Origin: Ypsolopha sequella
Lineage: Eukaryota > Arthropoda > Insecta > Lepidoptera > Ypsolophidae
Assembly: GCA_934047225.1 (NCBI GenBank)
Contig: OW204011.1
Span: 16,380,339 to 16,444,338 of the forward strand
DNA: 64,000 nucleotides
Reading direction: 5' to 3'
Shown piece after piece: positions 1 through 9,660 of this stretch. Numbering within the stretch: position 1 is the first letter of the stretch; each line of letters starts with the position of its first letter. Under the pieces are notes generated by a model. That model was not told the origin of the DNA. It did not search any database and saw nothing but the letters and a program-made list of their open reading frames with translations. A program made the position numbers and the translations under genes.

Positions 1-31
1 ATACATGAATTTACTTATGCCTGGCTCTAAA

Positions 32-49
32 TTCCGGACATGTCCGGAA
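32..49. repeat. 18-bp perfect palindrome
   Basis: TTCCGGACATGTCCGGAA equals its own reverse complement. It lies at the window edge, so the element it may belong to cannot be seen. No function is assigned. Confidence 0.6.
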
Positions 50-142
50 AAATCCGGGCGGATGGTAACCCTAGCCGTTGCTTGTTACCAGAAAAACAAA
101 TCTATAAACTAAACTTAAGTAGGTATCTTAAGTATATACTAA

Positions 143-304
143 AGCAGATTCCGAAGGCTTTAATTTTAGTTTTAGTGCTGTCAAAACTAAATTTTGTTAA
201 TTGCAAAATAGCTTTTAAATGTTGGGAACAGAAGCTTAATTGCCTTGGAATAAATTTAGTTTTGACAGTTCTAAGCTCTAAGCTCTAAGCCTTCTAAATC
301 AGCT
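143..304. mobile_element. Small TIR element (MITE), family M1 copy 1
   Basis: About 160 bp with inverted ends. The left end reads AGCAGATTCCGAAGGCTTTA and runs into TTTTAGTTTTAGTGCTGTCA; the right end is a degraded inverse ending CCTTCTAAATCAGCT. Two further copies with the same ends and size lie at 54745-54905 and 60933-61091. There is no coding potential, so it is a non-autonomous DNA element. The right end of this copy carries a small duplication (CTAAGCT repeated). The superfamily is not determined. Confidence 0.75.
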
Positions 305-1228
305 ACATTGGTCAGCATTTTTTATTTATTATATATATTTCAGATTTAACGTTTATTTGTCAGGTTTTTATTTTAGGTCATCTTTAGTTAATTTTTGAAT
401 GTTATTTAAGTTTTAGTTAAGTTTATTATTTATTTTATAAAGTAAGTATCTAAATCATGTTTAGATTTAAAATTTATCAATGAATTGTGATTGTTTCGAA
501 TGACTAGTAAATATTTCGAAATTAAATTTTTCAAAAGCAAAACTCTTTCTAATCTCAGTAAAGGTCCGTTTAATGACAACTGCGTAACTTTAAATGACTA
601 TTTTACATTGCGTTACTTAGTTAATTGGTTTAATAAGAATTGTATAGATGGCAGACTTTACTTGCGATAAAATGACAAAAAAAAAAACGAAACAAGTTAC
701 CTCAAAATTTCCCGTTTTTCACGTTTTAAAGACCTTCTTCGAATCATACAACCTTGAAATTTGTTTTATAGATAAGTGAATAAATAACACCGTAACCGTA
801 TCTTTAAAAAAATTTGCAAATTTTAACAGAAGATGAGAATTCAGTTTTTCCTGGGCGCATGTTTCTCGGTTGTCGTAACAGCACCAGCTGCTTTGAGCGC
901 ACTATTTAAAATATAATAATAGAGTTCAGTTCTGATTGATGCAAAAATTGATGCTTAATTTGATATTATACTTGGAGTGGACCCTAAAACAGTGTTGGCA
1001 AGCTGAGCTACAGCGAAGTTAATGTTCCCCAAACTAGGTGCGGAACCCCACAGTGACTGTGGCCGGAAGTGAGGCACGTATTTGTCGTAACAAGTTACAA
1101 CGGAACCCTCTCATCCTGAGTGCATGACAAAGTAATGCTATTTTGTAGTCAACTGACAATTTTGTACTTTTTCCCCTCTCTTTGGTGGTTTTACTTTGTA
1201 TATACATACATACATACGGGATCGTTGC
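305..1228. other. Intergenic, no gene recognised
   Basis: AT-rich sequence without a credible reading frame or RNA gene. Around 1041 and 1102 are two CGGAACCC motifs like those that end or flank common repeats elsewhere in this window (33893, 61856, 62460), so decayed repeat material is likely. Short TACA repeats lie at 1203-1216. Confidence 0.5.
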
Positions 1229-1401
1229 GGCCTGAAAGAAGATGTACTGATTAGAATAGAAAAAGATACTTCGGTGGTTTGGATATGCATAGAGGATATA
1301 AAAGTAGAGTTACCAAAATAATGTATTGTGTGCAAGTGGAAGGTACAGCTCGACCAGGCCATTTTAAAAGGACGTATGCTGACTTAATTGGTGACATACT
1401 G
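1229..1401 (+). pseudogene. LINE reverse transcriptase C-terminal remnant, frameshifted
   Basis: Conceptual translation begins GLKEDVLIRIEK, then changes frame and continues RYFGGLDMHRGY, VQVEGTARPGHFKRTYADLI. This matches the usual tail of RTE-like LINE ORF2 proteins, which run from an RxxxFGH block to a G-K/R-GRP-(K/R)-xTW-xDxI block. Only the last about 60 residues remain, one frameshift is visible, and upstream RT motifs are absent. Remnants of a similar tail lie at 7979-8059 and on the minus strand at 13254-13770. It is a dead fragment next to the BEL insertion. Confidence 0.65.
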
Positions 1402-1549
1402 ATATATTTTTTGATTTTCCAGAACTCTTTATTTTCAAATACTCAATAAAAATAATTGGCACACAACAAGAAACTGTCGAGTAAATACTTTACCTAATTA
1501 AAAGTTACACAGTAGGTTTATACACCTCTTAAAGCTATTATTAGCATAC

Positions 1550-1849
1550 TGTTGTGGACTGTATGTAAGGAAAACGCTTGTTTCGATTTGTTCCTTTATT
1601 TGCTCTTTATTGTAGGAGAGCTATTATTCAACTGAATGCTGACACAGTAAACCGCCCTACTTTTATACACGCCGTTTTGCACACGGCACTAATCTAAACA
1701 GTCTTTCTTTGTCTAACATATATCTATCTCTTTCATAAATTATCTAGCTTATGTCTATCTCTCTCTATACTCGTTGGGTGCGTCTGTGCGGTACTGCCGT
1801 CGGAGACCACCCTATTTTCCGTTTACGGCGAGGCTCGGCGTCCGCAACA
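1550..1849 (-). repeat. BEL/Pao 3' LTR
   Basis: 300 bp, TG...CA on either strand, matching 7485-7784 throughout. It contains the stop codon and last 13 codons of the gag-pol frame, so the coding region runs into the LTR. The TSD CATAC lies immediately outside at 1545-1549. Confidence 0.95.
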
Positions 1850-4800
1850 TTCCTCCCCCCGGCGTAGCACGCGTAGCCTCCTTTTCTAGGACGACGAGCC
1901 TTCTTGCGGGGCGTTTGAATACTCCAGTTTTCGTTCGGACGTCTGCTACTCGTACGCCGCCGTCTGGTCCCTGGTAGGTGCGCTCGATGATGCCCATTGG
2001 CCAGGTGTTCCGAGGCAGGGTGTGATCGACGATTACCACGACGTCACCAGGCTGAAGAGATTGCTCGTTCTGGGTTGGCTCGCCACGTGGTACCAGTGTA
2101 GGAAGGTATTCGCGTACCCATCTCTTCCAGTAGATGTCTGCGAGTGCTTGACTGGCACGCCAGGTCCGTCGATCAGCGACATCACATGGGCCCGTAGTAG
2201 GAAGACCGGTAGATGTACCCAGAAGGAAGTGATTTGGGGTGAGCGCCTCAGGATCGAGAGGGCTCACGCTCACATGTGTCAGCGGTCGTGCGTTCACTGA
2301 GAACTCTGCCTCGGTCAGGAGTGTTTGTAGGACCTCCTCCGCTGGTTCTCGTTCTTGGAGTGTTGCCTTCAAAGCTGTCTTGATGGAGCGCACCAGTCGT
2401 TCCCAGGCTCCTCCTTGGTTTGGTGCTCCTGGTGGTATGAACCGCCACTCCATTCGATGAAGCAGCGCTTCGTCTCGCAGGGCGGGTGCCCACTCTGTAT
2501 AGGCGGCTCGTAGTTCATGATCCGCTCCTTTGAAGTTCGTGGCGTTGTCTGAATACATTAGACGTGGCCATCCTCTACGTGCAGCTATTCTGCGCAGCGC
2601 CATTAGCGCCGAATCAGTGGAGAGTGACGGCACAAGTTCGATGTGCACGGCGCGTGTGGTGAGGCACGTGTAGAGTGCGCCCCATCTCTTTTCGCGGCGG
2701 CGTCCCACTTTCACCACCATTGGCCCGAAGTAATCTACGCCACAGTTGGTGAACGGGCGATGGAAAGGGTCCAGGCGGGCGCGTGGCAGGTCTCCGGTAG
2801 CTGGCACTCGTGGTCTGGAGCGGCGCACTCGACAGAGAGTGCAGTTGCGTTCCACGGCTCGTACTGAAGGCCGTAGGTGGATTATCCAGTACTTTTGTCG
2901 AAGGTCGTTCGTCACGCGTTCACGGTTTGCGTGACCAGCAGCACAGTGCTCTTGCAACACGATGAGCTTTGTCAGGTGGTGACGTCCATCCAGGATCATG
3001 GGTTGCTTCGTCTCAATGGGCGCAGTCGCTGCTCCTATGCGGCCGCGGACTCGAAGCACGCCGTCTTTCAGTACGGGATCCAGTTTGTATAGTCGGCTCC
3101 CTTTAGTGATAGGGCGGTTCGACTCGATCTTTTTAATGTCCTGATTGAAGCTATCTTTCTGTGCTTGTTGTATGAGCGCTCGTTCGGCTCGTTCAATGTG
3201 CTGGTGCTCCATTCTTGTAGCTCTGCGCCGGCATATGTCAGTGAATGCCAGCACACGGGCGGTTGCTCGTACTAGCGTCTCGTACTTGGAGAAACGGGTT
3301 GGATCTGGCAACCAGTCGCTTGTCGTCGTAGTATCTTCACTCGTATGGAGAACGTCTTGTTCGTCGTTTTCCTCGTCGATTGTTTGTTTTGTGGGCCATT
3401 GGTCTTCTGGTTCAAATAGGAAGCGCGGCCCTTGAAACCAGCGGTTGTTCTCGCTGATCGGTGCTTGGGTCATCCTTGTGGCGTCATCAGCTACGTTCTC
3501 GCCAGTGGGTAGCCATCGCCATTCTTCTTTGTTAGTGAGCTCCGTGATCTCACTTAGTCGGTGCGCGACGAAAGGAGTGTATCGTTTTGAGTCGTGGTAA
3601 ATCCAGTGTACCACGGTTGTGGAGTCACTCCAATAGATTGTTCTGGATATCTCGATACGATGTTCCTTTTTTATAGTCTCGGCGAGTCTGGCACCGATGA
3701 CAGCCGCTTGTAGTTCAAGGCGAGGGATGGTCTGTACCCGTCGTGGTGCCACCTTAGCTTTGGCAGCCACTAGGGCGACTTGGATGCTCCCGTCGCGGTT
3801 CAGGATCCTCCAGTAGGCTACAGTAGCGTAGGCCTGCTCGCTTGCGTCACATAGAACGTGCAATTCTACACGCTCGTAGCTGCTCAGTCCGTAGCATCGA
3901 TCTAGACGCAGGTGGGCGATCTCAGTGAGTTGCTGCAGCCAACATGTGAAGAGTTCGTCTTCTTCCGCGGGGATAGGTTCGTCCCAGGACATTTTGAGGC
4001 GCCACAGGCTTTGCAGGATGATCTTGGCTCTGATGGTGTATTGGCTCAGCAGCCCCAGTGGGTCGTATATTGACATGACCGCGCTGAGTGCTTCTCTTTT
4101 TGTTGGTGCGCGGGTCTGTGCTCGTACTTCAGCCGGGACTCGATGCATGGATGTGTTGAATCCCAACTCATCTCGTTCTGCATTCCAGAAAAGCCCGAGT
4201 ATCTTGTTTCCCAGGTCTTCTCCTCCCAGTTGTGCTGGCACGGTCGCATGTAGGTCAGCTGGTACATCGCATAATGTGGTCTTGCGATTAGCGTTCCATC
4301 CACGCAGTGTGAATCCAGCGGCCGCGTGCACTGTTCTAACTTCTTTGATGGTGCGTAGGGCCTCTTCTTCATCCTCAAAGCTGCATACTAAGTCATCCAT
4401 GTAATGGCTGTGAGTGATGACTTCCAGTGCATGTGGATGTGTCTGCGCGTGTTCTCGTGCGTTATGATCGCGCACGGAATGTGCCATGAATGGTGAACTC
4501 GCAGCGCCGAAGATCATACTCGTCATTTTGTAGAGACGAGGTGGGTTCATTCTGTCTTCGCCTCTCCAAAGAAACTGTTGCGCTGGCTGATCTTCAGGGC
4601 GGATCTTGATACGTAGAAACATTTCTTGTATGTCTGCGGTGACTGCGACTGGTTTCTCTCTGAACCGAAACAGGATCCCCTGCAGTGATAAAAGCAGGTC
4701 CGGTCCTTCAAGCAACTCGGTGTTGAGGCTCACACCGTGACTCCTCGCAGCCGCATCGAATACAAGTCTTTTCTTGCCGGGCTTGTTTAAGTTTTCTACG

Positions 4801-7382
4801 GCAAAGTGCGGCAGGTACCAGCATACAGCGCTTGTATGTTCTGACCCATCGCATGGTACCGCGTATCCTTTCTTGAGCAGGTTTTCTATTTGCGTGGTAT
4901 ATTCTCTGGCAAAGTCAGGCGAGGCGTCCATCTTTCGTTCTATTTGCCGAAGTCGACGTAACGCTGTGTTATAGCTCGGAGGCAGAGTTACTTCATCATG
5001 TCGCCATGGTAGCCCAACTTCATAACCGCTGTCAATCTTCTTCATTGTTTGTTTTACAATGCTCGTGGCTCGCTGATCTGTGTCGTTCAAGTGTGGTTTG
5101 CGAGCGACACCAAGTGCATCTATTCTGAAGTGTGCTTCTACCAGTTCATGTAGGCGTTGATCATTCTGTTCTCTGTTCTTGTTCATGTGCTGATCAGGTG
5201 TGTAGATATGTAGCACGCTCTCTTGGTTGTAGATGACGCTGCGTGGTACTGTTCCATGTATAACCCAGCCGAGTTGTGTTCTGGACGCGGCTGGTTGATT
5301 AAGGCCGCCGACTCGCAGCTCGCGGGATACAATGTGCTCCCAGTGGTCTGTCCCCACCAGGATTCCGGGACGTGCTAGTTCATAGCATACGTCTTCTTTC
5401 AGTAGATCTTGCAGGTGTTCATGTTTCAGCAGTGATTCTGGGATGGACTGCTGATGAAGCCTCAGGTTTTTGACGGTGCGTGCTTGTAACTTGTGTAGTG
5501 CGACGTCTCTCTTGCCTCTCAGTTGCACGCTGACGATCTTGCTGTCTCCCTCTTTTGTAGTCATATTGACGCCGTGCAGGTGCAAGGGTAGTGATGGCCC
5601 TTCTGCACCAATGTTCCGCGCTATTTCTTCGTCGATGAGAGTGACAGTGGCTCCCTCATCAAGCAGTGCATGAGTGCTGACCTCTCCCCGTGGTCCGACG
5701 ATGACGATTGGACATACTTTGAGCAGTACGGTGCGTGGGCCGGTAGCGGTTTTGGTTGCTACCGACAAGACTGCCTCGGTGCTTACAGTCGGTGTCTGGG
5801 TGGCGGGTGTGCTTTCCTCTTCTTGATGCAGTGTCTGGTGATGAGGGCGGCGACATTGGTTGATGCCGCACAGCTTGGCTTTGCAGTTGATTCGTCTATG
5901 CTTCTTTTGTATGCATTTGAAGCATAACTTCTTGTCTCGAACGAATTCCCAACGCTGATCAATAGTTAGTGCTTTGTAGCTCGGGCACTGGGGTAGCGTG
6001 TGTCTTTGCTCGCAGCTTGGGCATTGGTCGCTCTGTTCTTCTATACTTTCGACGATGTTGTATATGGCGCTTGCTTTCTTCTTGTGAATTGTAGCTGGTC
6101 GAAGCTCTTTCTTTGTTGCGGAGACAGGTGCAGTGTTCGTGGTGGAGGAGTACGCGTACTTCAGTCCCCAGTCTGCCTCGCGCATGAGGAAGCGAGACAG
6201 AACGATGATTTCAGGATCTAGTGTTCCTTCCTCTTCATGAGCATATTGACACCAGCGAGATTGAAGGTGTGGACTGAGTTTATTCAGAACCTCTCGCGCC
6301 AGTGTGGGATTGTAGAGGTACCCCCGTCGATCGATGCTCTTGAACACGCAGACAATGTTCTGTAGTTTGACGACGAATTTGTTCAGTTCAATTGGTGACT
6401 GTCCTGGTCTTGGCAGCTTCTTCAGCTCCTCGAATGTTTGGTCGATGATAATTTCTGGTCTCCCGTAGCATTGTTCCAGAGTATGCATAATTATCTCTGG
6501 ACTGGTGGCTGTGTGCATGAGTGCAGCCACTGCGTCTCGTGCTTCTCCTTTGAGGCAGGTTCTCAGCCGCAGTAGGTTCTCGGCAGGTGAGATGTTGTAC
6601 ATTTTCGTAGAGTCGCGCATAGCTGCCTTGAATGGTAGCCACTCGTTCGAAGATCCGGAGAAAAATGGCAGCTCGATCTGTCGGGGCCGCGGTCTGGCTA
6701 TCCTCTCTAGTGTCTCTGCTAGTTGATCGATACTGTTTCTTGTTCTGTCCGGAAGGCGCCCCACATTGGTCATGCGTGGAGTATGTTCAAACTGGATTCT
6801 TGTTGGATCTTCTTGTATTCCTACTGATTCTTGTATCTGCTGGTAAGCGCTGTTCTCCCCCCGTGCAGTCTGCGGGTTTGCGCGCAGCCAGTCATCCACC
6901 TTCTTTTGAGGGTTGTCAGCTCGTAGTGGTTCTTCGTGCTGGCTCCCTTCCTCTTCTTCGATTACAGACATGTCGACGGCTAGACGCTTCTTTATTAGGT
7001 CAGCTTCGATCTCCAGTTCTTTTTTCTTAAGGGCTGCTAACTTCTCCGCGGCTTCCAGTTCAGCCATTCGCTTTCGCATCGTGGCGCTCGCAGTAGATCG
7101 TTGCGAGGACACGGAGTGCGCCGGTGGCCCGTATTGAACTTGGGTCTCTCTTAGCAGCAGCTCTGACGAAATACCGGCGGTGGCTGTGATGCCGGTGGTG
7201 GTACCGTGGTCGACGGTGCCTGTTTGTACCGTAGGTGACGCGGGTGGTTCTATCTGCAGTCGTCTCTGTCGCTCTTGCTCTAGCCTCAGATTTTCGTGGC
7301 GTAGTTCCTCTTCACGCTGTTCAATCGTGCGCCTCTGGTCTTCCAGGATTTCTGCATCACCGTGGCTCCTTGTGACGACCAT
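1812..7382 (-). CDS. gag-pol: BEL/Pao Gag-Pol polyprotein, intact
   Basis: One open frame of 1856 codons encodes all the enzymes needed to copy the element. Residues 10-45 and 100-135 are charged and helical, likely coiled coil. About 225-405 matches the gag-like DUF1759 region. 454-520 is a Cys/His-rich zinc-knuckle region (CPSCEQRH, CFKCIQKKH). The aspartic protease is at about 565-700 with LLDEG at 573-577; most families have D-S/T-G. Reverse transcriptase covers about 830-1010 with YMDD at 994-997. RNase H covers about 1100-1300, with candidate acidic residues D1179, E1223, D1253 and D1299 or D1300. Integrase has a zinc region (H1479, H1484, C1514, C1517) and a D1550, D1612, E1661 triad. 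A DUF5641-like tail follows at about 1730-1835. The start at 7382 is the first ATG after the leader. No stop or frameshift is present. Confidence 0.95.
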   Translation of the reverse strand: MVVTRSHGDAEILEDQRRTIEQREEELRHENLRLEQERQRRLQIEPPASPTVQTGTVDHGTTTGITATAGISSELLLRETQVQYGPPAHSVSSQRSTASATMRKRMAELEAAEKLAALKKKELEIEADLIKKRLAVDMSVIEEEEGSQHEEPLRADNPQKKVDDWLRANPQTARGENSAYQQIQESVGIQEDPTRIQFEHTPRMTNVGRLPDRTRNSIDQLAETLERIARPRPRQIELPFFSGSSNEWLPFKAAMRDSTKMYNISPAENLLRLRTCLKGEARDAVAALMHTATSPEIIMHTLEQCYGRPEIIIDQTFEELKKLPRPGQSPIELNKFVVKLQNIVCVFKSIDRRGYLYNPTLAREVLNKLSPHLQSRWCQYAHEEEGTLDPEIIVLSRFLMREADWGLKYAYSSTTNTAPVSATKKELRPATIHKKKASAIYNIVESIEEQSDQCPSCEQRHTLPQCPSYKALTIDQRWEFVRDKKLCFKCIQKKHRRINCKAKLCGINQCRRPHHQTLHQEEESTPATQTPTVSTEAVLSVATKTATGPRTVLLKVCPIVIVGPRGEVSTHALLDEGATVTLIDEEIARNIGAEGPSLPLHLHGVNMTTKEGDSKIVSVQLRGKRDVALHKLQARTVKNLRLHQQSIPESLLKHEHLQDLLKEDVCYELARPGILVGTDHWEHIVSRELRVGGLNQPAASRTQLGWVIHGTVPRSVIYNQESVLHIYTPDQHMNKNREQNDQRLHELVEAHFRIDALGVARKPHLNDTDQRATSIVKQTMKKIDSGYEVGLPWRHDEVTLPPSYNTALRRLRQIERKMDASPDFAREYTTQIENLLKKGYAVPCDGSEHTSAVCWYLPHFAVENLNKPGKKRLVFDAAARSHGVSLNTELLEGPDLLLSLQGILFRFREKPVAVTADIQEMFLRIKIRPEDQPAQQFLWRGEDRMNPPRLYKMTSMIFGAASSPFMAHSVRDHNAREHAQTHPHALEVITHSHYMDDLVCSFEDEEEALRTIKEVRTVHAAAGFTLRGWNANRKTTLCDVPADLHATVPAQLGGEDLGNKILGLFWNAERDELGFNTSMHRVPAEVRAQTRAPTKREALSAVMSIYDPLGLLSQYTIRAKIILQSLWRLKMSWDEPIPAEEDELFTCWLQQLTEIAHLRLDRCYGLSSYERVELHVLCDASEQAYATVAYWRILNRDGSIQVALVAAKAKVAPRRVQTIPRLELQAAVIGARLAETIKKEHRIEISRTIYWSDSTTVVHWIYHDSKRYTPFVAHRLSEITELTNKEEWRWLPTGENVADDATRMTQAPISENNRWFQGPRFLFEPEDQWPTKQTIDEENDEQDVLHTSEDTTTTSDWLPDPTRFSKYETLVRATARVLAFTDICRRRATRMEHQHIERAERALIQQAQKDSFNQDIKKIESNRPITKGSRLYKLDPVLKDGVLRVRGRIGAATAPIETKQPMILDGRHHLTKLIVLQEHCAAGHANRERVTNDLRQKYWIIHLRPSVRAVERNCTLCRVRRSRPRVPATGDLPRARLDPFHRPFTNCGVDYFGPMVVKVGRRREKRWGALYTCLTTRAVHIELVPSLSTDSALMALRRIAARRGWPRLMYSDNATNFKGADHELRAAYTEWAPALRDEALLHRMEWRFIPPGAPNQGGAWERLVRSIKTALKATLQEREPAEEVLQTLLTEAEFSVNARPLTHVSVSPLDPEALTPNHFLLGTSTGLPTTGPCDVADRRTWRASQALADIYWKRWVREYLPTLVPRGEPTQNEQSLQPGDVVVIVDHTLPRNTWPMGIIERTYQGPDGGVRVADVRTKTGVFKRPARRLVVLEKEATRATPGGGMLRTPSLAVNGK
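1850..1861 (-). other. Polypurine tract of BEL element
   Basis: On the minus strand, GGGGGGAGGAA directly precedes the 3' LTR (TGTTGCGG...). This is the expected position and composition for the plus-strand primer of reverse transcription. Confidence 0.85.
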
Positions 7383-7460
7383 GGTGATAGGTCCGTAGCA
7401 GCTCTGGATAGGCGTCCGATGGTGTGGAGAGGTCTTCTTTGGCTGGTTCTTGGCTCGAGA

Positions 7461-7479
7461 TCCGGCTACCGAAGGTCCA
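7461..7479 (-). other. Primer-binding site region of BEL element
   Basis: Five bases inside the 5' LTR the minus strand reads TGGACCTTCGGTAGCCGGA. It starts with TGG, the complement of a tRNA CCA end. It resembles the complement of the insect tRNA-Tyr 3' end (TGGTCCTTCGAGCCGG) but with one substitution and two extra bases. The primer tRNA is therefore uncertain. Confidence 0.6.
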
Positions 7480-7484
7480 TTTAC

Positions 7485-7784
7485 TGTTGTGGACTGTATG
7501 TAAGGAAAACGCTTGTTTCGATTTGTTCCTTTATTTGCTCTTTATTGTAGGAGAGCTATTATTCAACTGAATGCTGACACAGTAAACCGCCCTACTTTTA
7601 TACACGCCGTTTTGCACACGGCACTAATCTAAACAGTCTTTCTTTGTCTAACATATATCTATCTCTTTCATAAATTATCTAGCTTATGTCTATCTCTCTC
7701 TATACTCGTTGGGTGCGTCTGTGCGGTACTGCCGTCGGAGACCACCCTATTTTCCGTTTACGGCGAGGCTCGGCGTCCGCAACA
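7485..7784 (-). repeat. BEL/Pao 5' LTR
   Basis: 300 bp, same as 1550-1849 as far as I can compare. It is the 5' LTR because the element lies on the minus strand, so it should hold the promoter. The TSD CATAC follows at 7785-7789. Confidence 0.95.
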
Positions 7785-7978
7785 CATACATAACTTAATC
7801 TAAACATAAATATTGGTATCACTGAGATACTGTTCCAAGTAACAACAATTTAATCGAAAAACCCAATTTTGAGGGTTACTTCAATACAAAATATTGTATA
7901 TTTTTCGCATTGGGCGAACACAGCAACTCACTTAGTAAAGGATAGTCGAGAATGGCAATGTCAAAATTACCTAGAATA

Positions 7979-8080
7979 GAAGAGGCGAAAGAGGAGTGTC
8001 TGGATCGTAGCAGATGGAAATCTGTAGTATCTGCGTATTCTTCTGGGAGACAGGCATGAGTGTATGTATGTATGTGTACA
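7979..8080 (+). pseudogene. LINE ORF2 C-terminal tail with TATG-rich 3' end
   Basis: The last 26 codons read EEAKEECLDRSRWKSVVSAY and end SSGRQA-stop at 8057-8059, then GTGTATGTATGTATGTG. The pattern A-x-DR-xxW-xxxV is the end of RTE-like LINE proteins. A second copy with the same last residues lies on the minus strand at 13254-13340, also followed by TATG repeats. The rest of the element is missing. Confidence 0.65.
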
Positions 8081-8181
8081 TGCTAACCAGGTCTAAATAA
8101 ACTGTCATATCCGGGGGAACGATTCGTGTCCGCTACGAAACGCACAAATCAAGATTTTTGAATTAAAAATATTAAATTAAT

Positions 8182-8820
8182 GTGATTTATGGCATTTTGC
8201 GAACATAGTTTGATGTTAGTAAGGCTTATCCGGAAAAACATTGTTAATTTCATCCATTAAGTTGCAAGTGAATGGGCACACAAACTTAAAAGCGTAAGTT
8301 ACAAAGTAAATTACTATCAGGAAATTACTATCGAAATGGCTGCAAAATCAGAACAACGACGAAACAGTCATTATTGCAACATAATACCTAATCTCAGACA
8401 AACATACATCCACACAAACACACACACATACACACACATGCACGCACACACGCACCCACACACCCTCTCATCACCCTCATACATACTCTCTCACACTATA
8501 CAAATAGTTAATCTCGATACTTATTTGCATGTTCTAAACACTTAAAATTAAATAAGGTATAAGAAAATTATATAAAGTCATTGTATTGAAAATTATATAA
8601 ATTACAGTTATTTTATATTTCATGTCAACTTAAGTTATGGAAGAGCGGGGCTTCCTGTTACAGGTATTTTTATACTTAAAAGGAAGTCTCAACAACAATA
8701 TTGTAACTTGAAATTATGTTGGCGTAAATAAACATTTTTTTTTGTAATGCACAAAATAACAAAAATTTTCCGGAAAATCCTAACTAAAATAAAATATGTT
8801 CGCAAAATGCCGTAAATCCA
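8182..8820. mobile_element. 640-bp element with about 60-bp TIRs
   Basis: The left end, 8182-8246, contains GGCATTTTGCGAACATA followed by a TCCGGAAAAA block. The right end, 8757-8820, is the inverse (TATGTTCGCAAAATGCC and TTTTCCGGA). There is no coding capacity. It lies inside the larger 8111-9322 inverted pair and surrounds the LINE tail at 8400-8745, so at least two insertion events are stacked here. Confidence 0.65.
8400..8745 (+). mobile_element. LINE 3' UTR fragment, family L2
   Basis: A CACA-rich stretch (8404-8460) is followed by an AT-rich part and the hairpin GCGGGGCTTCCTGTTACAGG ... AGGAAGTC (8646-8692), then AAATAAAC and a T run. The same order (CACA/CTCACA stretch, GCGGGGTCTCCTATCACAGG ... 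GGGGACCCC) occurs at 13975-14362. It is therefore the 3' end of a repeated retroelement. No coding part remains. Confidence 0.55.
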
Positions 8821-9322
8821 ACTTTAACTACTTACCCCGTATTTTTGTCACATAACCAACTACCTGTGGTAACTAGTTAAAACAAATATTATTTTTATGC
8901 ATGTACGTATTTCAAGATCAATATCGTTTAATTAAAAGCAATAAAATACAATGTTACTTAAATAGTTGAGTAACAACAAACATAAAACAAAAATCACGTC
9001 TAAATTGTAAGTTCAATGTGAGGCAAAAACCCATGAGATTTACATAGAGGAAATACCGAGTCGCGACCTTTTTTTGATCACCTGCAGAGGATTCGCGCAC
9101 GTATACACCTGACGAGTGCTTGCAAACTGTTGCAAGGGATCGACGAAAAGGTACATAGACGCACATTATCTACGGCTTACGTTAGCCGAAAAAATTGAAA
9201 AGCGAAACCCGTTGTGGTCTCTGAGACCAGTGGTAGGTAGTTAAGTGTTAATATATTTAAATCGAAATAGGAAGAACCATCTTAAGTCGTGCGTTTCATA
9301 GTAAACACGAATCGCTCCCCCT

Positions 9323-9660
9323 TAAAGATGCAAATATGATAAGAAAAATTTACTTTGACAAACGTGAACTTTCTATCCGTAAAAGTCGCCAGTCTTATTT
9401 CAACTAATCATAAGAAAACTTGTCCTTTTTCACTATATAGCTACTCAAAATATCTCTTTCGTACATATTCGAAAAGTTCGTGATAATCTTTATTATAAAT
9501 AAGTTTTTTTTTAATGCTGGTTTACTACTGGATAGGGGGCCCATGGGCGTGGATTGCTAAGGTAAGCAGGTAGTCTTAATACGGCAATCTGTCTTGTATT
9601 TTTCATCTCTTTATTCAATTAAAGTATAGGCTTACTTTTTTAATAGAATAAAAAAGTAGA
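9323..9660. other. Intergenic, no gene recognised
   Basis: AT-rich and without credible coding sequence. I see nothing distinctive apart from homopolymer runs near 9506. Confidence 0.5.

Larger units (their letters stand above)
1545..7789 (-). mobile_element. Full-length BEL/Pao LTR retrotransposon
   Basis: The element runs from 1550 to 7784. It is bounded by two 300-bp LTRs that look identical by eye and by a 5-bp direct duplication, CATAC, at 1545-1549 and 7785-7789. Five-base target duplications are usual for BEL/Pao. The LTRs start TG and end CA. In element order (minus strand) come: 5' LTR, a 5-nt spacer, a primer-binding region, a roughly 80-nt leader, one gag-pol frame, a polypurine tract and the 3' LTR. 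The identical LTRs and unbroken frame indicate a recent, possibly still competent insertion. It is the only element here with every expected part intact. Confidence 0.95.
8111..9322. mobile_element. 1.2-kb region bounded by about 35-bp inverted repeats
   Basis: GGGGGAACGATTCGTGT near 8113 is inverted near 9305-9322 as ACACGAATCGCTCCCCC, and the match continues to GTGCGTTTC (about 33 of 36 bases). The interior contains a second inverted pair (8182-8820) and a LINE 3' end. No transposase frame is present. It may be a non-autonomous DNA element that took later insertions. No target duplication is clear. Confidence 0.5.

Noticed and set aside
1774..7137. Numerous plus-strand frames of 60-160 codons across the BEL element
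   Set aside because: They lie antisense to the intact gag-pol frame, have no domains, and are explained by its GC-rich codon use.
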